Source: Brachionus manjavacas (lineage: Eukaryota; Rotifera; Eurotatoria; Ploima; Brachionidae). Taken from it: DNA of 64,000 bases. Shown here one piece after another: positions 22,260-32,206 of the stretch. The position numbers and the translations under genes were made by a program. The notes under the pieces are model-generated. The model saw only the letters and a program-made list of their open reading frames with translations. It ran no database searches and was not told the DNA's origin. The stretch covers positions 4,416,501-4,480,500 of the forward strand of contig JAHQIY010000001.1 in the NCBI GenBank assembly GCA_019054805.1, in the 5' to 3' direction. Within the stretch, counting starts at the first letter, position 1, and every line of letters starts with the position of its first letter.

Positions 22260-23165
22260 AATAGTCGGCAAAAAGTATTCCATTGACGCTACGCGGTTAG
22301 GAAAACAAACAAAACGACGAAATGTTGGCGGAAGATCTGATCAGAGGGTTTTAATAAAAAAATTAATGGGAAGATTTGGTTGTGTATTGATTACCGGAAA
22401 CTAAATGAGTTTACCATAAAAGATAACTACCCTCAGCCAAAAATAGAAGCAATAATTGCGCTCCTGAACAGAGCAACTAAATTTTCAAAACTCGATTTAA
22501 ATTCGGGTAATCATTAGATTCAAATTAAAGAAGAAGACAGGTCAAAAACTGCATTCATCACCAAATTTAGTTTGCTTGAATTCAACGTCATGTCATTCGG
22601 GTTGACAAATGCATAAGCGATATTTTAGCGGACAGTGGAAAAACCTCTAAAAGAAATCTTGAACGTTTTCAGCTTGGTATATTTGGACAACATCATTATT
22701 TTCTAGAAGACTTTAAAGGACCATTACATTCATGTCTGAACGGTGCTCGAACGGATCAGAGCATTTTTAAAAATTAATAGGGAAAAGTGCGATTGGTTCG
22801 TTTCATCCATAAAATGTCTCGGTCATCTCATCTTAAGCGGCGCCGATACCCTAACCGAGCAAAATAGAAGTTTTGTTCAAATACAAAGACAAAAACTTAA
22901 GCGGAGCGTAAACTGTTAGCAATTGAGTTAGCTATTGAACTTAAAATACCTCACGTTTTAACAAATTTTAAAGAATTTGTGGCATTAAGGAAAAGGACCA
23001 ATACCTTTCTAAGTAAGCGTTCAAACAAAACACAGCTGTGCACACTACGACTGGCTTAACTCGGTTCGAAGTCATTTTCGGTCGAAAACCGAAGCTACTC
23101 GTGGATCTATGTTCCCTGCACCTGATCTGGATTTAAGAAACCAAGGACAATTACGGATCCAAATT
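22260..23165 (+). pseudogene. Ty3/gypsy pol relic: RT, then integrase end, with internal deletion
   Basis: The plus strand shows the gypsy RT in order: DEMLAEDLIRGF, KIWLCIDYRKLNEF, FSKLDLNSGN followed by a stop, TKFSLLEFNVMSFGLTNA then a stop, and YLDNIIIF, where the catalytic YxDD has become YLDN. KCDWFVSSIKCLGHLILS follows in another frame. Near 23030-23100 the sequence has jumped to an integrase end (similar to the usual TTGLTPFEVIFGR block). Most of RNase H and integrase is missing. Stops, frameshifts and loss of a catalytic aspartate show it is dead. Confidence 0.8.
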
Positions 23166-23239
23166 ATTCATTTAAAAGTTTGAGTAATGGACAACTTTTT
23201 GTGTTCTTCAATTTTACAATTATCATTTTATTTCTACTA

Positions 23240-23820
23240 TGTGTACCTTTCTATTATTCAACTTTTTAATTTATTAACTTTTTCAACTATTCAACTATTC
23301 AATTATTCTTTTTTTTAACTTATTCAACTATTCAATTATTCTTTTTTTTAACTTTTTCAACTATTCAACTATTCAATTATTCTTTTTTTTAACTTATTCA
23401 ACTATTCAATTATTCTATTATTCAACTTTTAACAATTAATTATTAAGAATTAATTAAGCAGTATTTAAGAAAAAACTCTCACTCTTTTTGATTAGCCGAA
23501 GTCCCTAAACCAGGGCTACGCCCCGGACCCCTTTAATTTTATCTAAAATTTGTTTGTTGAATTAATGAATTAGTTTTAAAAAAAGAATAATTGAATAAAT
23601 GAAAATTTGAAAAATTGAAAAATTGAAAATTTTAAAAATTGAATAAATGAAAAGTTGAAAAAATGAAAAATTGAATAATTGAATAATTGAATAATTGAAA
23701 ATTTGAAAAATTGAATAAATGAAAAGTTGAAAAATTGAAAAATTGAAAATTTGAAAAATTGAAAAAATGAAAAGTTGAAAAATTGAATAATTGAAAAATT
23801 GAATAGTTGACTAGAATATA
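23240..23820. repeat. Two opposed low-complexity arrays flanking a GC-rich core
   Basis: 23250-23440 is a degenerate array of TTCAACTATTCAATTATTC; 23585-23815 is the complementary pattern (TTGAATAATTGAAAAATTG). They form a large imperfect inverted repeat. Between them, near 23500-23545, is a compact GC-rich palindromic patch (CCAGGGCTACGCCCCGGACC) unlike the surrounding sequence. Confidence 0.75.
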
Positions 23821-24177
23821 TTTAAGTTGTATAATACAAATTATTGTCCATGAATGAAAAGTTTACTACTACTTTTAAAATTACTACTTACTGAAAAAAG
23901 TGGAAACGGTTCAAAACTTACAGTGAAGAACTAGAAGTTACTGTATGCCCTATAAGGTCTTGAAAACAACCGAATCAGTTGCAGTATAAATAAATAATGC
24001 TAGTATTTAAAAAAAAAAAATTGGTAAAAGTTTTGATCTCTTATTCCATGTTGTTAAAAATTTTAAAACTGTTTAAAACATATTTTTTTAAAAAACTTTT
24101 TTAAATTCTATTCTGCCTCGTATTGTTTGTTTAAAAAAAAATTAAAATTGGCTAAATTTGCTCCAAGTAAAAAACAC

Positions 24178-24640
24178 GGTCCGAGATTCGAGCCAACCCA
24201 AACCAAAAATGCGCAACGTCACCCCCAGCCCGGTTGAAGAGTGGATCTGGTAGAATGGTGATCGAGAACGTGGTGAGTTGTTTAGATCCCGCATTGTTTA
24301 GAGGCGGCAAGCTCCACTTTTCTTCTTGACCATGAATGAGACCGATTGACCCGGAACCTTCAGATTAGAAATGCTCGGAGGAGGCTACCTCTTGGAAGGT
24401 CAACGACTATTTGCATGAGTCGCCTTCCAACATTCACGGAACACATCCGATTGGACTCAGATATTTGAGTTTTACCCTTTCGTTCAGATTAGTGTTCGCG
24501 TGAATATACTGCTCGGAGCTGAGGTTTTGAGATGAGGCCTTGGTTCACGGCGCCTCTGGTCAGAGCCTGCTACTCAATGGAGTCACTGAACCATATTAGG
24601 GACGTCACTGACCTGCAGGAACACTAATTCATTTATTTTT
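24178..24640. repeat. GC-rich dispersed repeat, copy 2, with a longer unmatched right part
   Basis: 24178-24340 aligns with 1885-2045. 24340-24640 continues GC-rich (for example GGCGCCTCTGGTCAGAGCC) without a match in the window and without a protein frame I recognise. It could be an untranslated part of a transposon. Confidence 0.55.
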
Positions 24641-25285
24641 TTCTTTTGTTATGTCTTTTATGTTAAAAGGATTTAAATTGAAAAAAAAATAAATAACTTT
24701 TTTTCCAAAAGTTTAAAATAAGTTATGTGAATACAACAAAGGCAACATTTGGGTTTCTAAGTGTTGACTCCTAAATTAACTTCGACTAAATCTACAAACG
24801 TTTTTTCTTTTTAAACTTAAAAAAAAAATTGAAATAATTTTGCTTTCTTCAGTAAATAGAATTTACTAAAAAATATTATCTAAATCTTATAAAATAGTAA
24901 GTGGATAAAAATTTTAATTGCATATTATTGAATTTAAAATAAGAAAATTTATTAATTATTTTCAAAATTTAATGACATAATGTCGTCTGCTTCAAAGTAT
25001 ACACTTCATTAAGCAAAGATAAAAATTTTTTGGCACAATTGAAGAAAATGCTGATGATTAAAAAAACTAGCCCAACAAAGCCTGAAAAAATTATCGTATT
25101 TTATTGACCGTCTATTTGAGCGCCCGTTTTAGCCTGATTGTGTTTTTATACGTCCATAAATTCTGACCACCAAATTTTCCGGCCAAGTAAACATATCTAA
25201 CACTAGAAATAACTATAAAAGTAAAAGATTTGAATCAAATTCTTTTCTAAAATCAAGAAATTATGATAAAGTTGTTAGTTTTTTC
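24640..25285. other. AT-rich stretch, nothing firm
   Basis: No gene was recognised. The right half could be worn LINE sequence continuous with the fragment at 25290. Confidence 0.4.
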
Positions 25286-25289
25286 TCCC

Positions 25290-25480
25290 TAGCTATGCTT
25301 AACTAAGGTATTCACGAAAGGCCGTTTGACATGAATGTTCAGGTCTAAAACCATGCTGAGCATTAATGAAAACATGATTGTACTCTATTTGATTAGTTAA
25401 AAGCTTTTCAAACTTTTTTGCATGAGACAGAACTGAAATAGCTCTCAAATATATTAATGTCTAAAAAAGGACTTACAATT
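25290..25480 (-). pseudogene. LINE reverse-transcriptase fragment (central RT block)
   Basis: On the minus strand one frame reads YLRAISVLSHAKKFEKLLTN, then INAQHGFRPEHSCQTAF. This corresponds to the conserved YRPISVLP...KIFEKLL...QHGFR..HSC block of CR1/Jockey-type RTs. Flanks are too decayed to extend it. Confidence 0.65.
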
Positions 25481-25929
25481 GCTAATATCCAATTTTCGAT
25501 TATATTTTTAAACTTTATGCACTCATACCAGAGCAAAATTGAGACGGTCAGAAATCAAATCAAATATACGTTATAAATGCAATTTTAATTTTAAAAAAAT
25601 CATATTTAGATCAAATTCAAAATCAAATTAATAAATTTAATAAATTTTACTTTTTAAATTCAACTTTAACAATTTAAGAACAATTTTTCTGATTTTATTA
25701 TAAAACTTATTAAATTAACATTTTTTCAAATTTTTTAAATGCTAACTGAAGCGAGTGATCGATACATTTTAGATGACTTGAGATGTCTTGCTCATTAATT
25801 TTCCTTAGTGTCTCTTTTTCTTCACATTCATCTTAATCAATTTTTTAATTTTGATCAGGATTGGATGATCCGAAAAAAAATTTGTTAAGTCAAAGTCAAA
25901 TTTTAATTCTTTGACTTTTGGCCAACTCT

Positions 25930-26420
25930 GAAAAGATTTAAAACTTTGAAAAAGTGCGATTTTTCTAATATTTTTTTAATTTTCAAATAAGAAAATAACT
26001 TTAAGTTAATATTGCAAGCATTTTCATATTTGAAATTAAACTTGATAATGAAATAGAATGAATTTAATTTTAATGGAAATGTGAAAAAAATATTGAAAAA
26101 TTTTATTTTTGAATTTTAAATAATTTATTTATTTGTTTATCTGTACCGGGCTAATGCTCCTTCAGAATAAAAAAATATGAAAAAAAATTAAAAATAAACT
26201 TAAATAAGATAAGAAAAAAAAAGGTAAATAATTCATTTAGATTAAAATTTATCAATCGTTGAAAACTTGGTCTAGTCCGGCTAGGTGAACCATGGTTTAC
26301 CTATTACACGAACAATTCTTGTTCTCAGGTTATTTGAACTATCAATTCACTTAATTTTTTTGTTAACGTAAAGAACCAAAATAGAATTAGATGAACAAAT
26401 TTCAAATTATGTGAATAAAT
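25930..26420 (+). repeat. Copy B of the long-inverted-repeat family (one arm)
   Basis: It has the family blocks in the order seen in the left arm at 41.1-41.7 kb: AAAGTGCGAT, TAATATTGCAAGCATTTTCA, the hairpin motif CTGTACCGGGCTAATGCTCC (26141 onward), then GGTCTAGTCCGGCTAGGTGA and ACAATTCTTGTTCTCAGG. No opposite arm was seen nearby. Confidence 0.65.
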
Positions 26421-27348
26421 TGAATAAAATTATTGTATAAATGAACATTTGAAGTTAATGATGTTTTTTTTTTGTAAATTTGAAGGAGCATAGAAATAGC
26501 ATTTTATCTGATCTGGTTGACCTGGTGTTAACAAAGATTCATCTAAAAATCGCATAATATTACCTAGCCCACCCAGAGCCACCTCTACTAACCTATGTTT
26601 TATTTTCTGTATAAGGTCACCCCTCTTTCTTCTTATACCCAAGCCGGTATATCCTAACTTCTTCGACCATTCTTAATACTTCATGCTCCCTATTTCCAAA
26701 ACCATACCTGTTGCTCTCCTCTGAACTCCTTTTATTTTTTTTAATTTATTTTTTTGATAGAGTGTTCCATACTGATGATTCGAACTCTAAGTATGTTCTT
26801 ACAAAGGTAGGATACAAATTTTTGCACTAATTTTTGTCAAAAAATCTAAAAGTCCTCCTCAATCTTCCAAACATCAAACTCGCCCTAATCATTCCAGCTT
26901 CCACTTGCGCTGAAAATTTACAATCTTTTGTTTGGATTACTCCCAAGTCTTTTTCTTTCTCAATTTCTTTCAGTACCATTTTACTTCTATTTTCCTCAAT
27001 TAAGTACTCCTTTTTTGGATTTTCCTTGCCAAAATACATCACTTTACACTCTAACCCATTAAGTCTCATCGACCTGCATCATTCCAATGTATTATAAATA
27101 TCCTCTTGTAGTTTATTTTCAACTTCAAACTTGTTAACCGCTTTTAGCTTATTGTCATCCGTATACATCTTACACACATTATTCAGACATTCCGGTTAGT
27201 CGTTTAACGGGTGACAGCTTAAAATCGAAACGAACTATAAGTATCATTTTCAATGCTGTTTTAATTTTTTTTTAAATCTCTTTCCATATTCTTGTAGTAA
27301 ATTCAATTTTAAATACGATAAAAAAAAATAATTCAATTTGAATTAAAA

Positions 27349-28747
27349 ATGACCAAAATAAATTCATCTAAAGAAAAGGCCCTAAGAATTCACGTGAAAG
27401 CGTTTTTTTAACGAAAATAGATCACTTGGAAAGATATTCACTGTGAGGCATTTTATGGCAGCAAAAATTCCAAGGAGTACTGTTACCGAATTTTAAAACG
27501 CAGTGAATATTTTTCAACAGAAAGGAAACAAGGATCTGGTCAAACACCGAAAAAATGACTAACGTAATTGCTCCATTTTAACGACATGTCATTTTACCTG
27601 GCTATTCAGAATTAACGACAGGGTCTTATAACATTAAAAATATTATTTAACGACATGTCGTTATGTCCATACCGTATTATACGTATTTTTTCTCGAATTT
27701 ACCGACATGTCGTTATGTCCATACCGACATGTCGGTAAATTCGAGAAAAAATACGTTCTGGCTATTCAGAATTAACGACAGGGTCTTATAACATTAAAAA
27801 TATTATTTAACGACATGTCGTTATGTCCATACCGTATTATACGTATTTTTTCTCGAATTTACCGACATGTCGGTATGGACATAACGACATGTCGGTAAAT
27901 TCGAGAAAAAATACGTTACAGTACAACTCAACAAGCTAAAAAAGGCTTTTGATCAAAAAGACAACATCAGTCAGCGTCAAGCAGCCAAAAAGTTCTATAT
28001 AAACCAGCAAATGGTCTCAAAATTGTTGAAGAAGCTTCAAATAACAACAAGAGAAAATATAAAAATCCCTTACCGAACCGAAACGCAAAAAAAAAGTAGC
28101 TAGAGTTAAATATAGAATTTTTATTTAAAAAATCCAAATAAATCCTGGATTTTAGGCGATGAATGCTATTTCACTCTCAGTCATGGTTAAATCAAGGAAA
28201 TGATATATTTTACTTAAGTAACATTGCTCCAACACCAGCAAATACAAAATATACCCCAGTTAAGAAATTTGAGCAGAAATTACTTGTTTGGTTGGTCATT
28301 TCTGAGAAGTGTATTTCGGCGCCAATCATACGAAAGAGTGAACGTGCTGTCAACCAAGCTGTCTATTTAGACTTTATAAAGCGTGGAGTGATTCCGTTTA
28401 TTAAAAAGCATCATTTAGACGGCAACTATAAGTTCTGGACCGACTTGGCGAGCTCTCATAATGCCAATACAGTGGTCAACTACTTGATTGACCAAAATAT
28501 CACATTTGTGCAAAAATGTGGAAGCCCTGCAAATGTGCCAGAAGTACGACCAATTGAAGATTTTTGGTCCATTTTAGAGGGGAATGTATATGAGAATGGC
28601 TGGAGAGCAAAAAACTTAGATGAACTAAGGAACAAAATACGACTTAGTACAGGAAATATGGACCAAAATCTTGTACAGAACCTATAGGCCTCTACATCTA
28701 AACGGCTCAATAATATTCGAAGAAATGGACTTATTGAAAAAAGATAA
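27349..28747 (+). pseudogene. Tc1/mariner (DD37E-type) transposase, broken
   Basis: From ATG 27349 the pieces in order are: a first helix-turn-helix region (HFMAAKIPRSTV and YRILKRSEYFSTE in different frames); after the 347-bp insert, a second one (DQKDNISQRQAAKKFYINQQ, MVSKLLKKLQ); the first catalytic Asp in ILGDECYFTL; then an intact 174-codon stretch with FWTDLASSH (second Asp) and RPIEDFWSILE (Glu). I count 37 residues between the second Asp and the Glu, which matches the DD37E branch of Tc1/mariner. A stop at 28685-28687 cuts the last 20 residues (STSKRLNNIRRNGLIEKR). At least two frameshifts and two stops make it inactive. Confidence 0.85.
27566..27912. repeat. 347-bp palindromic insert: two 160-bp tandem units with an inverted hairpin loop
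   Basis: Units 27598-27757 and 27758-27917 match base for base by eye, except for one 12-base loop. Each unit ends in a perfect 32-bp inverted repeat (27681-27712 / 27725-27756 and 27841-27872 / 27885-27916). The loop is TTATGTCCATAC in unit 1 and its exact complement, GTATGGACATAA, in unit 2. CGACATGTCG occurs six times. ACGT at 27562-27565 and 27913-27916 may be a 4-bp target duplication; taking out the insert rejoins the transposase frame (MTN to VTVQLNK). Confidence 0.9.
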
Positions 28748-29189
28748 AATCATAAATAAAAACAAGAATAAAAATGCTATATTCTCTTAAAATTTCGTTT
28801 TATTTTGATTAATATTAAAAGAGTTATGACCTTTTAAAGTTCGTTTCGATTTTATGTTGTCACCCGTTATATAAACCACAAACATAAAAGGCCCAAGCAA
28901 GAACTTTGAGGTACAGAATTGGTAACCACTTCCCAGGTCGATTCCAAATCAAAACAACACATTGTTTCCTTCCTCTTAGAAAGGCTTCCACCCAACTCAG
29001 CATCTTTCCCTGTACCCCGTATGCTTTCAACTTATAAATTAATTTTTTTTGTGAAAGCTTATCGAAATCTTTTGAAAAATAAGTATACAGCACATCAACT
29101 GAATTTCCCTCCATTAAACTTTTTGTTACTAGATTCTGACATTCCAATAAATAAGTTACACAAGCCCTCTTCCTTACGAACACATGTTC

Positions 29190-29465
29190 TTAATCAAAAT
29201 AATAGATTTAATTTTTAAAATATAGTTTGGAATGGATCAAAGTCTTACCTTTAAATGTCATGCTTGGCATTATAAAGTTACGAAAAAATATAAATAAATT
29301 TAAACCAAATTTTTAATTTCACGGGATGTATTAAAAGCATAATTTTAACTAATTTAAAAATGTGTTGAAAAATTTTACTCTATTGATATGGAATTTTTAT
29401 TAATCTGAAAGAAATGAATAAAAGTAAAATAAATTAATCACAAATTTTATTTAGTTTTAAAAGTT
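29190..29465. other. Spacer between the LINE and the BBS10-like gene
   Basis: An AATAAA on the minus strand (29451-29446), 17 bases past the BBS10-like stop codon, is its likely polyadenylation signal. Nothing else was seen. Confidence 0.5.
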
Positions 29466-29467
29466 AA

Positions 29468-30994
29468 TTAATCCTGAAATGAGTTTACAAAGAATAAAGA
29501 ACCAATGTTTAGTAATGACTGAATAAAATAAAGACATGTGGTAAAACATTCGAATTTAAGTGACAATACCTCGTAAACATTCTCATTAAATTCATACACA
29601 ATCAATTGCTTAATATTTTTGAAGTTTTTGAATTTCAATAACAAATAATTAAATAATTGATGCAAAAAATTTTCAATTGCTTTAATATCTTTGTTTGTCT
29701 GACAAGAGACTATATTGGACACTAGATCCAAACATTTTCTCTCGAAATAACAACTTTTTACCAAAACACCACAAAATTCACTTTTGTCTGATACCAACTT
29801 GGCTAAACTAGTCAAACATTTCCTAAAATAAATTCTGAAATTAACAAAATTTATTTTTATTTGTGAACAGAAAAGAATGAATGACAAACTTGTTTGTTTA
29901 AAAATTTTAAAAGCTATCAAATTTTCAGTTAACATTTCAAAAGAATCTATCTTAAGGATGCTAGTGTCCAATTCGTTTTTTTGAGACTCGACTGGGTCTA
30001 TACCAAGTCGATTAGTCAAAAAATCAATTCGTTCTCGAGTCACGTGATCAATGAATGAGCATTCTATTGATTTCAATTGAGTCTTTTTAGTTTCGCTCAA
30101 GAATCCCTCAAAAAAAATTAAATTTATCTCATTTTCCTTTATTTTGTTCAAAAACTCTTGCGTGAATTTAATCTGTCCATTAGCCTGTTTTATTCTAGTA
30201 ATGACTGAATTCATGTCCTCAGCAATCTCGATGTCAGCTTTTAAATTTTGTTCTTTTAGAACAAAAATTGAATTTATGATGCCACTTATGAGATTTTTTG
30301 AACAAAATGTAAATTTTCTATCAATTAAAAATTTATTTTTTAAAATTTTCGATTGCTCAAAATCAAGACTGTCACAATATTCGGCTATAAATGAAAAATC
30401 CTTTATGCTCTCCTGGATTATTTTTTCACATTCAGTAAAATTTTTATTTTCATTTCTTAATTTAAAATCCAAAAAATCACCTAGCAATTTTTTACTTATT
30501 TTAGATAAATTTGGATTAAAAGTTTCCAGATTATAGAAGACGCACATTTTTCTAAAATGCACCAAAATATCACCTAGGTTTGTCAATCGGATCAAATTTT
30601 CATTTGTGTCCATAATCCCATTCCATTCATTTGCCAACTTTTGCAAAAAATTCGCCAAACTAAACCGCTTGAATGTTGACCTCAAGTCTTCAAGTGAGAA
30701 AATTTTTTTTTCCGCCTTGAGGACAATTTTGCTTGCGGTGACCAAATAGATAAAAAAATTTTTTGCACCATCTTGATTATGATCTTTTAAAAGTCGATTG
30801 ATCAGATAGTAAAGGTGATTGTTTTTTATTTGAATCGAGTTAAGAATAGTTTTTCCATCGTTTGTCAGAATAAAGGATGAGTTTACATCTTTGTTTGGCT
30901 GGATTAATGCTGATTTACCATTTTCACCATAACAAGTCAAAATGATTGTCTCGATTTTTAACAAATCATCGATGTTATTGGAAAAAATTTTCAT
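29468..30994 (-). CDS. BBS10: BBS10-like chaperonin (Bardet-Biedl syndrome 10 family), intronless, 508 aa
   Basis: BBS10 is a divergent relative of CCT/TCP-1 chaperonins. In vertebrates it works with BBS6, BBS12 and CCT subunits to assemble the BBSome, which moves membrane cargo in cilia. In this protein, residues 20-33 (TCYGENGKSALIQP), 42-52 (ILTNDGKTILN) and 73-84 (NQDGAKNFFIYL) correspond to the N-terminal nucleotide-binding region. The last matches the GDGAKTF-type block of BBS10 rather than the GDGTT of active CCTs. The rest (RSTFKRFSLANFLQKL, DMNSVITRIKQANGQ) fits an apical and second equatorial part without sharp motifs. It is shorter than the human protein (about 720 aa). It lies head-to-head with ARL2BP. 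BBS6 or BBS12 is less likely, because only BBS10 has that DGAK block. Confidence 0.75.
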   Translation of the reverse strand: MKIFSNNIDDLLKIETIILTCYGENGKSALIQPNKDVNSSFILTNDGKTILNSIQIKNNHLYYLINRLLKDHNQDGAKNFFIYLVTASKIVLKAEKKIFSLEDLRSTFKRFSLANFLQKLANEWNGIMDTNENLIRLTNLGDILVHFRKMCVFYNLETFNPNLSKISKKLLGDFLDFKLRNENKNFTECEKIIQESIKDFSFIAEYCDSLDFEQSKILKNKFLIDRKFTFCSKNLISGIINSIFVLKEQNLKADIEIAEDMNSVITRIKQANGQIKFTQEFLNKIKENEINLIFFEGFLSETKKTQLKSIECSFIDHVTRERIDFLTNRLGIDPVESQKNELDTSILKIDSFEMLTENLIAFKIFKQTSLSFILFCSQIKINFVNFRIYFRKCLTSLAKLVSDKSEFCGVLVKSCYFERKCLDLVSNIVSCQTNKDIKAIENFLHQLFNYLLLKFKNFKNIKQLIVYEFNENVYEVLSLKFECFTTCLYFIQSLLNIGSLFFVNSFQD

Positions 30995-31350
30995 TTTTTT
31001 TTAAATAAAAATTTTTTATTTCCTTCATTTAAATTTATTTTTTGCTTGACAACCAGTCAATCAAGGTCTGATCGAAAATTTGTCTTATTTTTTTTGTCGG
31101 ACAAATCTCTTTTTTTGGCAATTCGTTAAAGGGTATTTTTTTAATAAAAAAGACTAATTAATTTTAGACTAATTTGAGCGACAATAGCAACACAATTTAT
31201 GTCTAAGGTTGCTAGCTCGAATTTTGATAGAAATTATTCTTGAAATTTTTGAATTAAATGCAAAAAAGTTTAAGTATATATTTTGATTAAGATTTAATTT
31301 ATTTTCTTCTATACAAAAACTTAATTCGAAAAAATCTGAGAATTTCAAAA
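30995..31350. promoter_or_regulatory. Shared 356-bp promoter between the BBS10-like gene and ARL2BP
   Basis: The two start codons face away from each other across 356 bp with no other gene. AGCAAC at 31186-31191 and its complement GTTGCT at 31208-31213 match half-sites of the RFX X-box (GTNRCC / RGYAAC) that drives cilium genes. A full X-box is not present: the partner half next to each site is degenerate. No TATA box stands out. Regulation by RFX is inference. Confidence 0.5.
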
Positions 31351-32206
31351 ATGAGCTTTGTCGGTAAGGTCTATTATTTTGTTGATCTATTTATTCATTC
31401 TGGTTAAATTTAAGTGCAAGACTTGAACCTTGAAGAAGAAGACATCATTGTGGCCCAAAGGTACCCCCAGCTCCCATTTATACTTTAGTAATTTTATTTT
31501 CAAGCACTAACGCAGCCGATTCTCGGTTTGATTTGATCACAGGCACAATCGAGGACATAATAACAGGTACCAGACAAAAGCAACTTTTTTAAAATTAGAT
31601 CTTAATAGCCATTTTGTACCAGAGCCCAAATTTCAACAAATTCAAAGCGATTTTTTGGACAAAAATTACCGCCATTTTGACAATACCGAAGAAAACAAGC
31701 TCATCTACACCACAATACACAAAGAATACGTAATTTAAATTTATAATTTCTAAATAAGCAATTTAAAAAAAAAATTAGATAAATTTGGTAGAAAAATATT
31801 TAGAGAATGAGCTGAAAAAACGAATTTCCAATTTTTCCATGAAAGAATACATGAATGATTTATTGTAAGTGGGTTGAGTGGATTGAGTAAAATTTTAATT
31901 TTTTTTTTAGATCGCGCAGAGATGAATTAGACGGCGAAATATTTGAAATTTTGTTAACTTTTGAAGATTTTATTGAGTTTAAAGAATTGATGCTGAATCA
32001 CAAAGCTGTATGATTTAATTAACTTGTAAATAAAAAAATTTCTATGAATATTGTAGTCAAAAGAAGGAAGAGGACTGGACCTGAGCTCGTGTCTGTGTGT
32101 GCAGTCAATTAGCTTCGGGTCGAACTCGAACCGAAGTGTGGGCAAGGTCAAAACCCCTCTGCTGGACAGAACTGATGTTGACCACATGGACTCAGATCAA
32201 GACTAA
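31351..32206 (+). CDS. ARL2BP: ARL2-binding protein (BART), 7 exons, about 184 aa
   Basis: It binds the GTP form of the small GTPases ARL2/ARL3 and acts at cilia, centrosomes and mitochondria. Exons: 31351-31363, 31421-31460 (or from 31415, adding two residues), 31505-31566, 31623-31729, 31779-31864, 31911-32007, 32057-32206. All junctions are GT-AG and frames join without a stop. The product carries the family core in order: TIEDIIT, FQQIQSDFLDKNYRHFDN, TEENKLIYTTIHKEY, LVEKYLENELKKRI, RRDELDGEIFEILLTFEDF, EFKELMLNHKASKEGRGLDL. The KEGRGLDLS block is the same as in vertebrate ARL2BP. Human protein is 163 aa; here the C-terminal tail is longer. AATAAA follows at 32258-32263. Intron sizes are about 44-60 bp. 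Confidence 0.95.

Larger units (their letters stand above)
27207..28867 (+). mobile_element. Tc1/mariner transposon, DD37E type, 1661 bp
   Basis: Inverted ends of about 29 bp begin ACGGGTGACA and include AAAATCGAAACGAACT on the left; the right end is the complement with two or three mismatches. TA target duplicates are at 27205-27206 and 28868-28869. The inserted target is a LINE RT frame, which gives an independent check on the boundaries. The transposase inside is broken, and a 347-bp palindromic sequence is inserted in it. Confidence 0.9.
26430..29183 (-). mobile_element. CR1/Jockey-like LINE RT remnant split by a Tc1/mariner insertion
   Basis: The 5' part on the minus strand (29183-28870) has RT blocks YLLECQNLVTKSLMEGN, YTYFSKDFDKLSQKKLIYKL and SWVEAFLRGRKQCV. 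The 3' part (27204-26430) continues with KMYTDDNKLKAVNKFEVENK (YADD altered to YTDD), RLNGLECKVMYFGKENPKKE, EKEKDLGVIQTKDCKFSAQV and RRKRGDLIQKIKHRLVE. Between them lies the Tc1/mariner element 27207-28867. With that element and one TA removed, the flanks read straight through (VYIND joined to PECLNN, one stop). The 3' end (26455-26540) shares sequence with the long-inverted-repeat family, near 41.78-41.86 kb. Confidence 0.85.

Noticed and set aside
28163..28687. Intact 174-aa ORF as a working gene
   Set aside because: It is the catalytic half of a Tc1/mariner transposase whose N-terminal half is frameshifted and interrupted, and whose end is cut by a stop.
30144..30536. 130-codon plus-strand frame
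   Set aside because: It lies wholly opposite the BBS10-like gene, whose protein is recognisable; this is an antisense shadow.
31054..31080. Complete RFX X-box in the BBS10/ARL2BP promoter
   Set aside because: GACAACCAGTCA and similar words do not fit GTNRCC-N-RGYAAC; only isolated half-sites elsewhere in the promoter match.
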